A DNA stretch of 64,000 bases from Paradesertivirga sp036399495 (GCA_036399495.1 DASWMZ010000079.1:1-64000), one strand, 5' to 3'. Positions 34,171-44,894 are shown, numbered from the stretch's first letter. A program made the numbers and translations. The notes: generated by a model not told the origin, from the letters alone.

Positions 34171-34178
34171 TATCTTTG
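34171..34178 (+). promoter_or_regulatory. Bacteroidota -7 element for susC-like gene
   Basis: TATCTTTG is a perfect TAnnTTTG match, with TTTG at 34152-34155 only 15 bp upstream. It predicts a leader of about 240 nt before the ATG at 34426. Confidence 0.5.
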
Positions 34179-34425
34179 TCTTTACATTACTTAAATATTA
34201 TCATTATTTCGCCCACTCATTAAGGTGATTGGAACATAATAAGACTTTACGAACCTAAAGATGACTAACCAAAACTTAACTTAACAAGTATGAATTAAAA
34301 CTAACAAAACGAAAACGGAATGCTTTCACAGCTTCGGGTAATTATTATGCTCAAGAATTACTTCTACGTAAACTTGGGCAAACATGTTTATATCACTTTT
34401 TAATTAAACAAAAACTAACTAATGT

Positions 34426-37400
34426 ATGAAATTTAATTTCCAAACCACAACAAATTGGTGGAGAATCACGAAGTTAACATTTAGCCAGGTACTTATTTCG
34501 TCAGTATTATATGGCGTAAGCTTTGCAAATGTTAACACGTCAAACAATGCTGGCTTAAGTAATATTGGCAAAAAATCATTAATACAAATTCAGGGAACTG
34601 TAACCGATCAAGCCGGTGAAGCACTTCCAGGAGCAACTGTAAAAATTAAAGGAACATCAACAACTACAGTTACTGATGCAAACGGAGCATACACTATTAA
34701 TGCTTCTACAGGCGATGTGCTTGAATTTAGTTTTATTGGTCTAAAAACTACCGAAAGAACCGTTGGCTCATCTAGCGTTATTAATGTGGTTTTGGAGTCT
34801 GATTCAAATGTTCTGAAAGATGTTGTTGTAAACATTGGTTACGGAACAACTAAAACACGTAATGTTACTGGTGCAGTTGGCAGGCTTAGTGCTAGTGAAA
34901 TAAACGACGTTCCTGTAGTGAGTTTAGATCAAGCTTTAACCGGCCGTATTGCGGGTGTTCAAGTTACAGAAAACTCAGCAGAACCAGGTGGCGAAATTTC
35001 TATCAAGATCCGTGGTATTGGTAGTATCACTCGAAATACTACTCCACTAATTGTAATAGATGGAATTCCGACCTCGGTGACTTTGAATTCTATAAATCCA
35101 AATGACATTGAAAGCATTGATATCGCTAAAGATGCTTCATCAAGTGCTATCTATGGAAGCAGGGGTTCGGCAGGGGTTATATTTGTAACTACTAAAAGAG
35201 GGAAAAATGGCGCAACAAGAGTAAATTTTGATTCCTTTGCCGGTATACAAAATCTGAGCAGAAAAATCCCATTATTAAATGGGCCGGAATGGGTAACTAT
35301 GGCTCAGAAATTTTTGGAGAATGGTGGCCAAAAAAGAAACCCTTATTGGGATAATCCCGCCAATCTTGCTAATACTGATTGGCAAGATGCTGTTTTAAAT
35401 AAGGATGCCCCTATGCAAAATTACAATTTGTCATTTGCAGGCGGTTCAGAAAAAGTAAGATCTTATTTTTCTGCTGGATACCAGAATCAAGAGGGAATTC
35501 TTCGTAAGTCTGATTATAAAAGAATTACCTCCAGGCTTAACCTAGACTATGATCTTTCTAAAGCAATTAAGGTTGGGGCATCATTTAATTATGCTTGGGA
35601 TAAAGGAGTAAATCCTATTACACAAGCTATATTTGATGGAGTTTTAGTAACTGCTTTGCAAGCTCGACCAGTTGAACCGGTATATACAAATATTGTTGGC
35701 CGTTACGGTGATACGGCTCTTGGTTTAGGTCATTTAGCTGGTTTCAGGGGTTATTCTACTAATGCAGAACCTAACGGAAATCAAAACTATTATGGAGGAG
35801 TGGGTAATCCTGTATTTAATAATGACTACATCAGAACAGATGCTTACGGACAAAACAATTCCTTGCTTAGTACCTTTTTCGCTGAAGCTACAATCTTAAC
35901 CGGACTTACTTTTAAAAGTACATTCGGTTATAATTTAGGTGACAACCTTAGTAGGGGTGCCAGAGTGTGGGATCTTAGAGGTACGGGACTAACCGTTGGC
36001 GGCGAAACCTCTCTGAATGAGGGATGGTTCAAATCAAATTTCTGGAACGCGATCCAGACGTTAAATTATACTAAAGATTTTGGACAGCATAATATTTCAG
36101 CTCTGGTGGGTATTGATGCTCAAAAATCATCAGGTAGAAGAATAAATGGTACTTCAGGCGGTTTTCCGGAAAACGCGCCTACTTTTAGTGCAAGTGCAAT
36201 TACAGGCAGAACTACTACAGGAGCATTCGAGCCGTTTACATCTAGATTCTCCGTTTTAGGACGTTTAAATTATAACTTTGCTGACAAATATTTGCTTTCC
36301 GCTACTCTCAGAAGAGATGGAAGTTCAAGGTTTAATGAAGAAAACCGTTGGGGTTATTTCCCGTCAGTATCAGCAGGCTGGAGAATTTCTAAGGAAAACT
36401 TTATGAATGGCGTTTCATTTTTAGATGATTTAAAACTACGCGCCAGCTACGGTTCAGTGGGGAATGATAACATTCCAGACCTCCAGTTTGCTACTGCTTT
36501 CAACTCAGAAGCAGGTATGTTTGGCTATCCAATTGGAGGAAATCCTACTACTATTACCCCGGGGATAAGACCTGTTACTCTCGGAAATAAAAACATTAAA
36601 TGGGAAAGAAATATAGAAGTAAATTTTGGCTTAGATGCATCTTTCTTCAAAGGAGGAATCACTCTTTCCGCAGATTATTATGAAAAGAAGTTTGATGATT
36701 TACTAGGCTCGATTACACTTCCCTTTACTTCTGCTCCGTTTACCAACACGTACACAGAGAATGCATTTTCAATGACAAATAGCGGTTTAGAATTGAATCT
36801 AGGGCTAAATAAGCGTTTAGGTGAAGTTGATTTTTCTGCAAATGCTAATTTTTCAACCTTGAACAATAAAGTTACCTCACTGTTTGCCGGTAATCCCACT
36901 GCCTTCGTGAATAATGAGATCAATTTTACAGGTAACAGTAATGACAGGGATCATGGAGAAACCCGGACTTATGTGAATGAGAGAGTTGGAAACTTTTGGG
37001 GATATGAATTTGACGGCATTATTCAAAACCAGGCTGAATTAAATGCTAGTCCTATGGATAAGAAACTTACTAAAATTGGCGATGTAAGATATAAAGATCT
37101 GAATGGCGATGGTAAAATTGATCGTGATAACGATAGAAAGTTTTTGGGTAATGGCCTACCTGGCTTCCTTTACGGTTTTGGCTTAAATGCAGCCTGGAAA
37201 GGCTTCGACTTATCTACTCTCTTTAACGGACAAGGTGATGTTCAGATTGCCAACATGGTACGTGGAGTAACCCATGGAATGAGGTTTATTGCTGGTAGTA
37301 ACGGTGTTGTTAATGTTTCAAGAGACTTGTTAAATAGCTGGGACGGAGAAGGAAGCAGTAATACTTTGCCTCGAGTTGCTTATGATACGCCATTCTCGAA

Positions 37401-37698
37401 CAGGTGGTTTTCCAACCAGTGGGTAGAGAATGGAGCATTCTTACGCCTAAGAAATGTTGCTTTAGGATATACACTGCCGTCTTCAGTAGCTTCAAAACTA
37501 CGTATGTCGAGAACCAGAATATATGTTTCCGGACAGAATATATTTACTGCAACAAAATATACAGGATATGATCCTGAAGTTGGAAGTGCAACGAGAAACA
37601 ATTTTGATCAAAGTTCAAGACCGATGTCAGCTGGTGTAGATTTTGGAAGATACCCTAAAGCGAGAATGTATACCTTCGGTATCAGTACGCAGTTTTAA
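34426..37698 (+). CDS. SusC/RagA-type TonB-dependent outer-membrane transporter
   Basis: 1090 residues. After a signal-like N terminus comes a CarboxypepD_reg-like domain (about 53-130: GTVTDQAGEALPGATVKIKG, TDANGAYTI). The plug domain (about 145-255) carries LDQALTGRIAGVQVT, IKIRGIGSI, LIVIDGIPTS and SIDIAKDASSSAIYGSRGSAG. The rest is a large beta barrel ending with an aromatic residue (GISTQF). The pattern is SusC/RagA: uptake of oligosaccharides or peptides with its SusD partner 24 bp downstream. No STN domain, so no direct anti-sigma signalling is expected. Confidence 0.96.
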   Translation: MKFNFQTTTNWWRITKLTFSQVLISSVLYGVSFANVNTSNNAGLSNIGKKSLIQIQGTVTDQAGEALPGATVKIKGTSTTTVTDANGAYTINASTGDVLEFSFIGLKTTERTVGSSSVINVVLESDSNVLKDVVVNIGYGTTKTRNVTGAVGRLSASEINDVPVVSLDQALTGRIAGVQVTENSAEPGGEISIKIRGIGSITRNTTPLIVIDGIPTSVTLNSINPNDIESIDIAKDASSSAIYGSRGSAGVIFVTTKRGKNGATRVNFDSFAGIQNLSRKIPLLNGPEWVTMAQKFLENGGQKRNPYWDNPANLANTDWQDAVLNKDAPMQNYNLSFAGGSEKVRSYFSAGYQNQEGILRKSDYKRITSRLNLDYDLSKAIKVGASFNYAWDKGVNPITQAIFDGVLVTALQARPVEPVYTNIVGRYGDTALGLGHLAGFRGYSTNAEPNGNQNYYGGVGNPVFNNDYIRTDAYGQNNSLLSTFFAEATILTGLTFKSTFGYNLGDNLSRGARVWDLRGTGLTVGGETSLNEGWFKSNFWNAIQTLNYTKDFGQHNISALVGIDAQKSSGRRINGTSGGFPENAPTFSASAITGRTTTGAFEPFTSRFSVLGRLNYNFADKYLLSATLRRDGSSRFNEENRWGYFPSVSAGWRISKENFMNGVSFLDDLKLRASYGSVGNDNIPDLQFATAFNSEAGMFGYPIGGNPTTITPGIRPVTLGNKNIKWERNIEVNFGLDASFFKGGITLSADYYEKKFDDLLGSITLPFTSAPFTNTYTENAFSMTNSGLELNLGLNKRLGEVDFSANANFSTLNNKVTSLFAGNPTAFVNNEINFTGNSNDRDHGETRTYVNERVGNFWGYEFDGIIQNQAELNASPMDKKLTKIGDVRYKDLNGDGKIDRDNDRKFLGNGLPGFLYGFGLNAAWKGFDLSTLFNGQGDVQIANMVRGVTHGMRFIAGSNGVVNVSRDLLNSWDGEGSSNTLPRVAYDTPFSNRWFSNQWVENGAFLRLRNVALGYTLPSSVASKLRMSRTRIYVSGQNIFTATKYTGYDPEVGSATRNNFDQSSRPMSAGVDFGRYPKARMYTFGISTQF

Positions 37699-37722
37699 AT
37701 AGAATAAACTAAATATATTAAT

Positions 37723-39279
37723 ATGAAAAAGACAAGATATTTGTTGCTAACAACACTTACTTTACTAACCTTAGTTTCATTATGGGCATGTAAAAAGTCG
37801 TTCTTTGAAACAGGAAGAACAGATGGTACCATTGTTGAATCGAGTTCTTTCACAGTTAAGAGCGATTTCGACCAAGCCCTTATTGGAGCGTATACTCCCT
37901 TGCAGGGGCAAGATGCTTTCGGCGGTGGGGTACAAATTAAAGTTCCAAACGCTGTAATGCAAGACATGATTGCTGGTGGGGATGAAAAGCCCTTCTCTGG
38001 CTCTCTTGCGGCGTATATGCAAGGCAATGCCGATATGCAAGCCTATTACAGAATGTACTTCCAGATTGCTGCTAATTCCAATGTAGTAATAAGCAAGCTT
38101 GCAGACGTGCAACCAGGTGTTCTTACAGAGGCTGAAAATAATTTAATACGTGGGCAGGCTAAGTTTTTGCGTGGCTACGCGTATTTCAATTTAGCAAGAG
38201 CTTTCGGTGATGTTCCAATGCCCTTAGCAATTTACGAACCGAGTCAGAACACCCTTCCTTGTACCAAGAAAGCTGATATCTTTAAACAAGTTATTGCTGA
38301 CCTCATGGACGCTGAAGCTAATTTGCCGGAGGCAAATGTTTACGGTTCAGGCGATAGGGGTCGTGTAACAAGAGGTGCCGCACTTGCTTATCTCGCAAAT
38401 ACGTATATGTATACTGAAGAATGGGCGAAAGCAAAGATCGAAACTGATAAGTTAATGGCTTTAACTAAGCCTAAATATGCACTGGCTGCAGATCCTCAAA
38501 CCCCATTTTCAATAAAGAACAAGAATACTCCGGAATACATTGCTGAAAACATCTTTGAAATTCAAGGTAGAGATGGCTCTGACAGACAATTTCAATGGGG
38601 TGGCACTCCTAACACCGGAACCCTTGTACCTGTCTTTACCACCCCGGGAGTAGGAGCTAAATTTACTCCAGTTTCTAATGGCGGTTGGGGCGAATGGATT
38701 ATTAATAAAAAAGCTGTAGAGTCTTTTGAGCCCGGTGATAAAAGACTTACGAAAATGATAGTAAAGCATGGAGGAACAAACTACAGAGGTGAATTCTTTA
38801 CCGAAGATATGACCGCAGATGCTTGGAAGAATAATCAGAAGTTCAATTCTGCATGGACTACAAAATACTGGCTGGGACCTGCCCCCACAGCTGTTCCTGG
38901 TGGTGCATCGTTTTTAAGTCATCAATATCTTCCTCAAATGCGGTTTGCAGAAGTATTGTTAAATTATGCTGAGATACAATTTAAATTAGGTAATCTAACT
39001 GGTCCGGAGGGTGCTTATGAATATTTGAACAAAGTGCGTCGCAGAGCAGGATTACCTGAAATCTTAACTTCAGCAAATTTCATAGCAACTTTAATGAACG
39101 AACGCAGACACGAGTTGGTTATGGAACCAAACCTTTGGTGGCATTATACCAGAACAGGTACTGCTAAGGCTTTTCTGAAGAACGAACATGGAGTTGATAT
39201 GGAGGACAGATGGGTTCATTTTCCTATACCTGGAAGGGAAAAAGCATTTAATCCAAATATTTGTAGCAACGGATATTAA
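37723..39279 (+). CDS. SusD/RagB-type nutrient-binding lipoprotein
   Basis: 518 residues, lipoprotein signal (LTLVSLWACKKSFFE, lipobox Cys23). The SusD fold is seen in the TPR-like helices (AENNLIRGQAKFLRGYAYFNLARAFGDVPMPL) and the C-terminal half (QMRFAEVLLNYAEIQFKLGN, LNKVRRRAGLPE, NERRHELVMEPNLWWHYTR). It caps the SusC barrel and binds the substrate at the cell surface. A hairpin follows the gene, suggesting partial termination before the next genes. Confidence 0.95.
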   Translation: MKKTRYLLLTTLTLLTLVSLWACKKSFFETGRTDGTIVESSSFTVKSDFDQALIGAYTPLQGQDAFGGGVQIKVPNAVMQDMIAGGDEKPFSGSLAAYMQGNADMQAYYRMYFQIAANSNVVISKLADVQPGVLTEAENNLIRGQAKFLRGYAYFNLARAFGDVPMPLAIYEPSQNTLPCTKKADIFKQVIADLMDAEANLPEANVYGSGDRGRVTRGAALAYLANTYMYTEEWAKAKIETDKLMALTKPKYALAADPQTPFSIKNKNTPEYIAENIFEIQGRDGSDRQFQWGGTPNTGTLVPVFTTPGVGAKFTPVSNGGWGEWIINKKAVESFEPGDKRLTKMIVKHGGTNYRGEFFTEDMTADAWKNNQKFNSAWTTKYWLGPAPTAVPGGASFLSHQYLPQMRFAEVLLNYAEIQFKLGNLTGPEGAYEYLNKVRRRAGLPEILTSANFIATLMNERRHELVMEPNLWWHYTRTGTAKAFLKNEHGVDMEDRWVHFPIPGREKAFNPNICSNGY

Positions 39280-39299
39280 ATAATAATATAATAATGCTT

Positions 39300-39336
39300 G
39301 AAAGTACAGGGTTTTAATAAGCTCTGTACTTTCTTG
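39300..39336 (+). terminator. Hairpin after the susD-like gene
   Basis: GAAAGTACAG (39300-39309) pairs perfectly with CTGTACTTTC (39324-39333), loop of 14 nt, followed by TTGTATATAT. The T run is poor, so it may reduce rather than stop transcription into the FG-GAP genes, or stabilise the susCD transcript. Confidence 0.55.
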
Positions 39337-39387
39337 TATATATACATTAGATAAATACACCAATAGTAATACCTTCTTCAAACGAAA

Positions 39388-42300
39388 ATGACATTACTGG
39401 CAAACAGGCTTATCGTTATATTTTTGATCAATATTATTTGGCTGTTTATTTGCTGCTCAAAAAAGGAAGATAAAAAATTATTTGAAGAGGTACCCTCTTC
39501 AGTTTCACACATTGATTTTGATAATAAAGTATTGCCTACGTTCGATCTAAATATTCTCGACTATAATTACTTTTACAATGGTGGCGGAGTTGCTGCTGCA
39601 GATTTTAATAATGACGGTTTAACCGATTTATATTTTACGGGAAATAAAGTTCCCAGTAAGCTCTATTTAAATAAAGGAAACTTTTCCTTTGAAGACATTA
39701 CGGCCCGGGCACGCTTGACAACAACCGGCTGGGCAACTGGTATCGCGGTGGCAGATATCAATAATGATGGCTTACAGGATATGTTTGTATCCTACGCCGG
39801 CCACCCCGAAGCGTCAAAAAGAGTTCATCAACTTTTTATTAATAAAGGAATCAATAAAAAGGGGCTACCCTCTTTTAATGATGAGGCAGCTGCTTATGGG
39901 CTTGCCGATACCAGCTACACCACTCAATCTGTTTTTTTCGATTTTGATAAAGATGGTGATTTAGACCTGTTACTGGCTAATCATTATCAGGATTTAACAA
40001 ACCCTAATTACCCATTACCAATTCTATCTGATGGAAAATCGAGCAGTAATAATAAACTATTCAGAAATGATAATGGGCATTTTACAGAAATATCTAAAAA
40101 GGCGGGAATTTTGCTGGAAGGATATAGCCTGGGAGTAGTGATAAGTGATATTAATAATGATGGCTGGCCTGATATTTATTTTCCTCAGGATTTCACATAT
40201 GACGATGCTCTGTATATAAATAACACCGATGGGACCTTCAAAGAGAGCATAAGACAATATGTGAATCATACTTCCCGATTTTCTATGGGATGTGATATAG
40301 CCGATTTTAATAACGATACGTATCCGGATATTTTTACTGCTGATATGATGCCGGCAGATAATGAGCGGCAGAAAATAATGAATATTGCGATGAATAATGA
40401 TCGATTCAATTTGACATTGTCTTTAGGGTATCTGCCGCAGTATGCACGCAATATGCTGCAATTAAATAACGGACCAGGTCCTGGTGGGAATTATTCTTTT
40501 TCAGAGATTGGACAGCTCGCCGGCGTATACAAAACCGACTGGAGCTGGTCTACCCTCTTTGCAGATCTTGATAATGACGGTTGGAAAGACCTTTTTATAA
40601 CCAACGGTATTCCCAAAGATATTACCAATAATGACTTTGTAAGTTACCGGGCACAGAAAAATATAAATTCGGCAGATCTTAAAGCGATTAAAAACGACCT
40701 GCTGAAACAAATTGAAGCGCTTGAGCCTGTAGACAAGCCGAATTATGTTTTTAAGAATAATAAGGATCTTACATTTACAGACAAAGGTTCAGATTGGGGA
40801 TTAGCCGTAAAGGGCATGTCTAACGGTGCCGTATATGTTGATTTAGATAACGATGGAGACCTGGACATCGTAACAAATAATATGAATGCAACCGCAGGGG
40901 TTTTTAAGAATAGAAGTAACGAATTATACAAAAACTCCTACGTTAAAATAAAACTTAAAGGAAAACATGCTATAGGGGCCAAGGTATATTTAAAGAATGC
41001 CGGCGGAACTCAATTCCTTGAAAATAACCCGGTAAGAGGGTTTCAATCCTCACAGGATCCCGTATTACATTTTGGTTTGGGAAAGGATTCCCTTATAAAT
41101 GAAGTTAAAGTTGTCTGGCTTGACGGAAAAGTCGAAGTAAGAGAGCAGATCAAAGCGAATCAGGTATTGCTTTTTGACTACAATAATTCAAAGAGCGTAA
41201 TAAATAGCGCACCAAAATCACCAGCTTCTTTGCCTCTATTTACTGAAGTGACGCAAGGCTCTGGTTTTGACTTTACGCATTATCAAAATCCTTTTGAAGA
41301 TTTTAATCTTGAACCGCTTCTCCCTCACCGGTTTTCGAGAAACGGCCCCTATGTTTGTGTGGGTGATGTGGATAAAAATGGGCTGGAAGATGTTTGGATA
41401 GGTGGCGCGGCTAAAATTTCGGGAAAGTTATTCTTGCAGCAACCGAACAATAAATTTATTGATAAAGATATGCCAGATCCCGGGTATGAAGATATGGGTG
41501 GTGTATTTTTCGATGCGGATAAGGATAACGATCTTGATCTTTACGTAGTAAGCGGAGGAAATGCCTATAATCCTTTTACTGCAACTTATCAGGATAGATT
41601 GTACATCAACGATGGAAAAGGTAATTTTAAAATAGCGACAGATGCGCTCCCTCAAACGTACGCCAGTGGTTCTGTTGTATTAACACAAGATTTTGATAAA
41701 GATGGAGATCTGGATCTTTTTGTGGGGGGCAGGGTATCTCCTACACAATATCCGCTTCCACCTCAAAGCTACATGCTTCAAAATAACGGCGAGGGTAAAT
41801 TTGAAGACGTAACCGCTCAAGTTTGTCCCGAACTGGGTAACATAGGAATGGTTACCTCAGCGGTATGGCAAGATTATAATAAGGACGGGAATATTGATTT
41901 AATCATTGCGGGCGAATGTATGCCTGTAACAATTTTTAAAAATAATAAAGGAAACTTCACAAAATTAGCAAATTCTACACTGGAGTCTTCGTCAGGCTGG
42001 TGGTTTAGCCTGACTTCAGCTGATATGGACAACGATGGGGATGTGGATTTTATAGCCGGAAATCTGGGTTCAAATAACCGTTTTGGAGTTACGCCAAATA
42101 CTCCCCTTACTGTATACGGAAAGGATTTTGATGGAAACGGCACCATAAAACCTATCTTATCCTATTACCTCAATAACACAAAATATACCATTGCAGATCG
42201 CGATCAGATCACTTCTGTTATGCCGTCCATTAAGAAGAAATTCGACACTTATGGTAAATTTGGTAAAGCTGATTTTGAAGATATCTTCACCAAGGACGAT

Positions 42301-42702
42301 CTATCAGAGGCAACCAAACTCACGGTTAGCAATCTTAAATCGGTATATATCGAGAATAAGGGTAACGATACTTTTCAAATACACGATTTGCCAATCAGAG
42401 CTCAATTTTCGGCAATTCAATCCATAATAGCATCTGATTTTGATAAAGATGGCCTGAAGGATCTACTGATTGCCGGCAACTTTTACAGCCCCGATTTTAT
42501 GACCGGCAGATACGATGCCTCCATAGGGTTGTTTCTAAAGGGAAACGGTAAAGGTAAATTTATTCCTATATCTTCTGCAGAAAGTGGAATACATATTAAA
42601 GGTGATGCAAGAGCATTAACAACATTAAAAATCGAAGATCGCTCCGTTATTCTTGCCGCTATTAATCAGGGTAAATTTCAACTGTTTAAAGCCAATTATT
42701 AA
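39388..42702 (+). CDS. Large FG-GAP/VCBS repeat lipoprotein with ASPIC/UnbV domain (CRTAC1-like)
   Basis: 1104 residues with a lipoprotein-type start (IIWLFICCSKKEDK). About 14 calcium-binding-type D-x-N-x-D-G motifs (e.g. DFNNDGLTDLYF, DINNDGWPDIYF, DLDNDGDLDIV, DVDKNGLEDVWI, DFDKDGDLDLFV) indicate two beta-propeller blocks. They are split by an ASPIC/UnbV domain at about 517-585 (GAKVYLKNAGG, HFGLGKDSLINEVKVVWLDG). Such proteins are outer-surface lipoproteins, often beside SusCD pairs; the ligand is unknown. Paralogue of the protein at 44895. Confidence 0.9.
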   Translation: MTLLANRLIVIFLINIIWLFICCSKKEDKKLFEEVPSSVSHIDFDNKVLPTFDLNILDYNYFYNGGGVAAADFNNDGLTDLYFTGNKVPSKLYLNKGNFSFEDITARARLTTTGWATGIAVADINNDGLQDMFVSYAGHPEASKRVHQLFINKGINKKGLPSFNDEAAAYGLADTSYTTQSVFFDFDKDGDLDLLLANHYQDLTNPNYPLPILSDGKSSSNNKLFRNDNGHFTEISKKAGILLEGYSLGVVISDINNDGWPDIYFPQDFTYDDALYINNTDGTFKESIRQYVNHTSRFSMGCDIADFNNDTYPDIFTADMMPADNERQKIMNIAMNNDRFNLTLSLGYLPQYARNMLQLNNGPGPGGNYSFSEIGQLAGVYKTDWSWSTLFADLDNDGWKDLFITNGIPKDITNNDFVSYRAQKNINSADLKAIKNDLLKQIEALEPVDKPNYVFKNNKDLTFTDKGSDWGLAVKGMSNGAVYVDLDNDGDLDIVTNNMNATAGVFKNRSNELYKNSYVKIKLKGKHAIGAKVYLKNAGGTQFLENNPVRGFQSSQDPVLHFGLGKDSLINEVKVVWLDGKVEVREQIKANQVLLFDYNNSKSVINSAPKSPASLPLFTEVTQGSGFDFTHYQNPFEDFNLEPLLPHRFSRNGPYVCVGDVDKNGLEDVWIGGAAKISGKLFLQQPNNKFIDKDMPDPGYEDMGGVFFDADKDNDLDLYVVSGGNAYNPFTATYQDRLYINDGKGNFKIATDALPQTYASGSVVLTQDFDKDGDLDLFVGGRVSPTQYPLPPQSYMLQNNGEGKFEDVTAQVCPELGNIGMVTSAVWQDYNKDGNIDLIIAGECMPVTIFKNNKGNFTKLANSTLESSSGWWFSLTSADMDNDGDVDFIAGNLGSNNRFGVTPNTPLTVYGKDFDGNGTIKPILSYYLNNTKYTIADRDQITSVMPSIKKKFDTYGKFGKADFEDIFTKDDLSEATKLTVSNLKSVYIENKGNDTFQIHDLPIRAQFSAIQSIIASDFDKDGLKDLLIAGNFYSPDFMTGRYDASIGLFLKGNGKGKFIPISSAESGIHIKGDARALTTLKIEDRSVILAAINQGKFQLFKANY

Positions 42703-42740
42703 GTGCAGTTTAACACTATATAAGTTATCACTTCCTGCTA

Positions 42741-44369
42741 ATGAAATATGATCAGTTAATAGTAAAGCAAATTATGAGAATACCCGACTTTATGATTAAA
42801 ATCAGATGTTTACCAGGGGCAAAAGTTGCTTTATTAATCTTAGTTTTAGGTACCTCGGCTTGTAATCTGGCTAGCGATAATTCTAAAGAAACTCAGGATA
42901 ATCAAGCCTATTTAGAAACGGATAAGGACTCATTAATAAAAGGAAAGGCATTGTTTCAAACACATTGTAAAGCCTGCCACCTCCTACCCAACCCTAAGAG
43001 ATTACCTAAAGAAATTTGGGACAAACATGTCTTACCTCTAATGGCTAACAGGATGGGGCTAGGCCAGGAATATGAACGTTTAATCAGCCCGGAAGAAAGA
43101 GCTATAGAAGAAGAAAATAATCTTATTCCTAAAAACCCGATGATCAAGTTATCGGAATATGAATTGATAAAGTCATATATCCTCTCAGTAGCGCCTGATA
43201 GCCTTCATTATGCCGGCGAGAGGCAATATCGAAGCAAATTGCTAACTCAATTCAATAGAAAAAACATTTCTCTACACCCTCCAAATCCATCCCTTATAAC
43301 GGGCTTGAAATTTAACTCTGAGACAAAAAATGTATGGGTTTCAACTATGAATGGCCAGGTTTTTCGGTGGAAATGGAATGAAGGCGTAACTGCAACGGAA
43401 AATATTGGTAATGTAGTGGTTGATTTTACATTCTATAAAGACAAGACCTATTTTACGGATATTGGAATCATGGTTCCATCAGAATTAAGTAGAGGTAGAT
43501 TCATCCAAGCCGGAGGTAAACAAGCACCATTACTAGAAAATCTCCACCGGCCTGTAATCTCACTAATGGAAGATTTAGATAAGGATGGTATTCCGGAAGT
43601 TGTTGTTGGAAATTTTGGAAAAAACCTGGGATCCCTGTCTCTTTTTAAAAAAGCGGCTAAAGACGGTGTCTATACGGAGACTAAACTATTATCTATCCCG
43701 GGAGCTGTACAATGTTATATTAAAGATATGAACAATGACGGATTAAAGGATATAGTAGCATTATTTTCTCAGGCGGATGAAAGTGTATATATATTCTTAC
43801 AAAAAACGGATTCAAAATTTGATGCTAAAAGAGTCCTGCGTTTCCCTCCCGACTACGGAACTACGGACATGATTATGGTCGATTATAACAAAGACGGGCA
43901 TATGGATATTGTGACAGCTAATGGAGACAATGCCGATTATTCTATCGTACTTAAAGATTACCATGGGCTCAGGATACATATTAACCAGGGAAATAATGTA
44001 TTTAAAGAAACCTTCTTTTATCCTTTGTATGGAGCAACAAAACTGCTGGCGGATGATTTTGACCAGGATGGCGATATTGATTTCGCTATAAATTGTTTTT
44101 TTCCTGATTATGGTAACTTACTTACTGAATCGTTTGTATATCTCCAAAATGATAATTCCAATAAATATGCTTTTTCATCATACAAAACCGAAGACGGTTT
44201 GCCTGTGAAATCTCTTACGCTTGAAAAAGGGGATATTGATAATGACGGTGACATAGATATCATTTTAGGAAATTTTTCTAAATCGCCCGTTCCAGTTCCC
44301 CAACATTTAGATGACATGTGGAATCAGGCCGATTACGGGTTGATAGTGTTTGAGAATAGGTTAAAATAG
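42741..44369 (+). CDS. Lipoprotein fusing a cytochrome c domain to FG-GAP repeats
   Basis: 542 residues from the first ATG; the lipoprotein signal (VALLILVLGTSACN) suggests the real start may be the ATG at 42774 or 42792. An N-terminal cytochrome-like domain holds CKACH (residues 76-80) and several later Met residues (LPLMANRMGLG). The rest is an FG-GAP propeller with about five D-x-N/D-x-D-G motifs (DLDKDGIPEVVV, DMNNDGLKDIV, DYNKDGHMDIVT, DFDQDGDIDFAI, DIDNDGDIDIIL). A single surface protein thus combines electron transfer and a ligand-binding propeller. It lies 38 bp after the FG-GAP/ASPIC gene. Confidence 0.85.
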   Translation: MKYDQLIVKQIMRIPDFMIKIRCLPGAKVALLILVLGTSACNLASDNSKETQDNQAYLETDKDSLIKGKALFQTHCKACHLLPNPKRLPKEIWDKHVLPLMANRMGLGQEYERLISPEERAIEEENNLIPKNPMIKLSEYELIKSYILSVAPDSLHYAGERQYRSKLLTQFNRKNISLHPPNPSLITGLKFNSETKNVWVSTMNGQVFRWKWNEGVTATENIGNVVVDFTFYKDKTYFTDIGIMVPSELSRGRFIQAGGKQAPLLENLHRPVISLMEDLDKDGIPEVVVGNFGKNLGSLSLFKKAAKDGVYTETKLLSIPGAVQCYIKDMNNDGLKDIVALFSQADESVYIFLQKTDSKFDAKRVLRFPPDYGTTDMIMVDYNKDGHMDIVTANGDNADYSIVLKDYHGLRIHINQGNNVFKETFFYPLYGATKLLADDFDQDGDIDFAINCFFPDYGNLLTESFVYLQNDNSNKYAFSSYKTEDGLPVKSLTLEKGDIDNDGDIDIILGNFSKSPVPVPQHLDDMWNQADYGLIVFENRLK

Positions 44370-44894
44370 GGCAGATAAATAGGCAATCATCCCTAAACAT
44401 TCTAACATAAAACTATCCCCCATTTTACTTTACAAACACTAGCCAATAATGTAAGGGTGTATGATTTTTTAATTTTAATGTTCCCTGTTGCCATAAAGTT
44501 TCGTGTTAAACATTATCTCGCTACTGATAGTGGCATTAAAATCGGCTGAAAAGATAATATAGTACCCTGATTAAATAAATCAAAGCCCTATAGTTTAAGT
44601 AACCTTAAAATTGTTTATGTAAAGATATTTAGATTTCCTGTATCTTGTCAAAGCAATATTTATAAACGAGAAACCCTTGCCTAAAAACCTTCGACACTTC
44701 GCAAAAACAAATAGTGTACCGGTATTATTTAAGGGAACTTTTTAAAATCACAAATTGACGTTTCACGTAATTAGATGCTATGTAAAAATAAGCCAATTAT
44801 GGATTGATCGTGTTTGAAACAGACTGAAGTACGGTACTTCCTTCTGGAAATTGTTTTTTTATTTTTCATATGCCCAAGCTATTTCAAATTAGTT
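44370..44894. other. Intergenic gap, no gene seen
   Basis: About 525 bp of A+T-rich sequence between two same-strand genes. I see no RNA fold or reading frame of note. TATCTTGT near 44641 resembles a promoter -7 element with one mismatch. Confidence 0.4.

Noticed and set aside
44814..44894. TTG-initiated N-terminal extension of the second FG-GAP lipoprotein
   Set aside because: The ATG at 44895 gives a better lipoprotein signal peptide.
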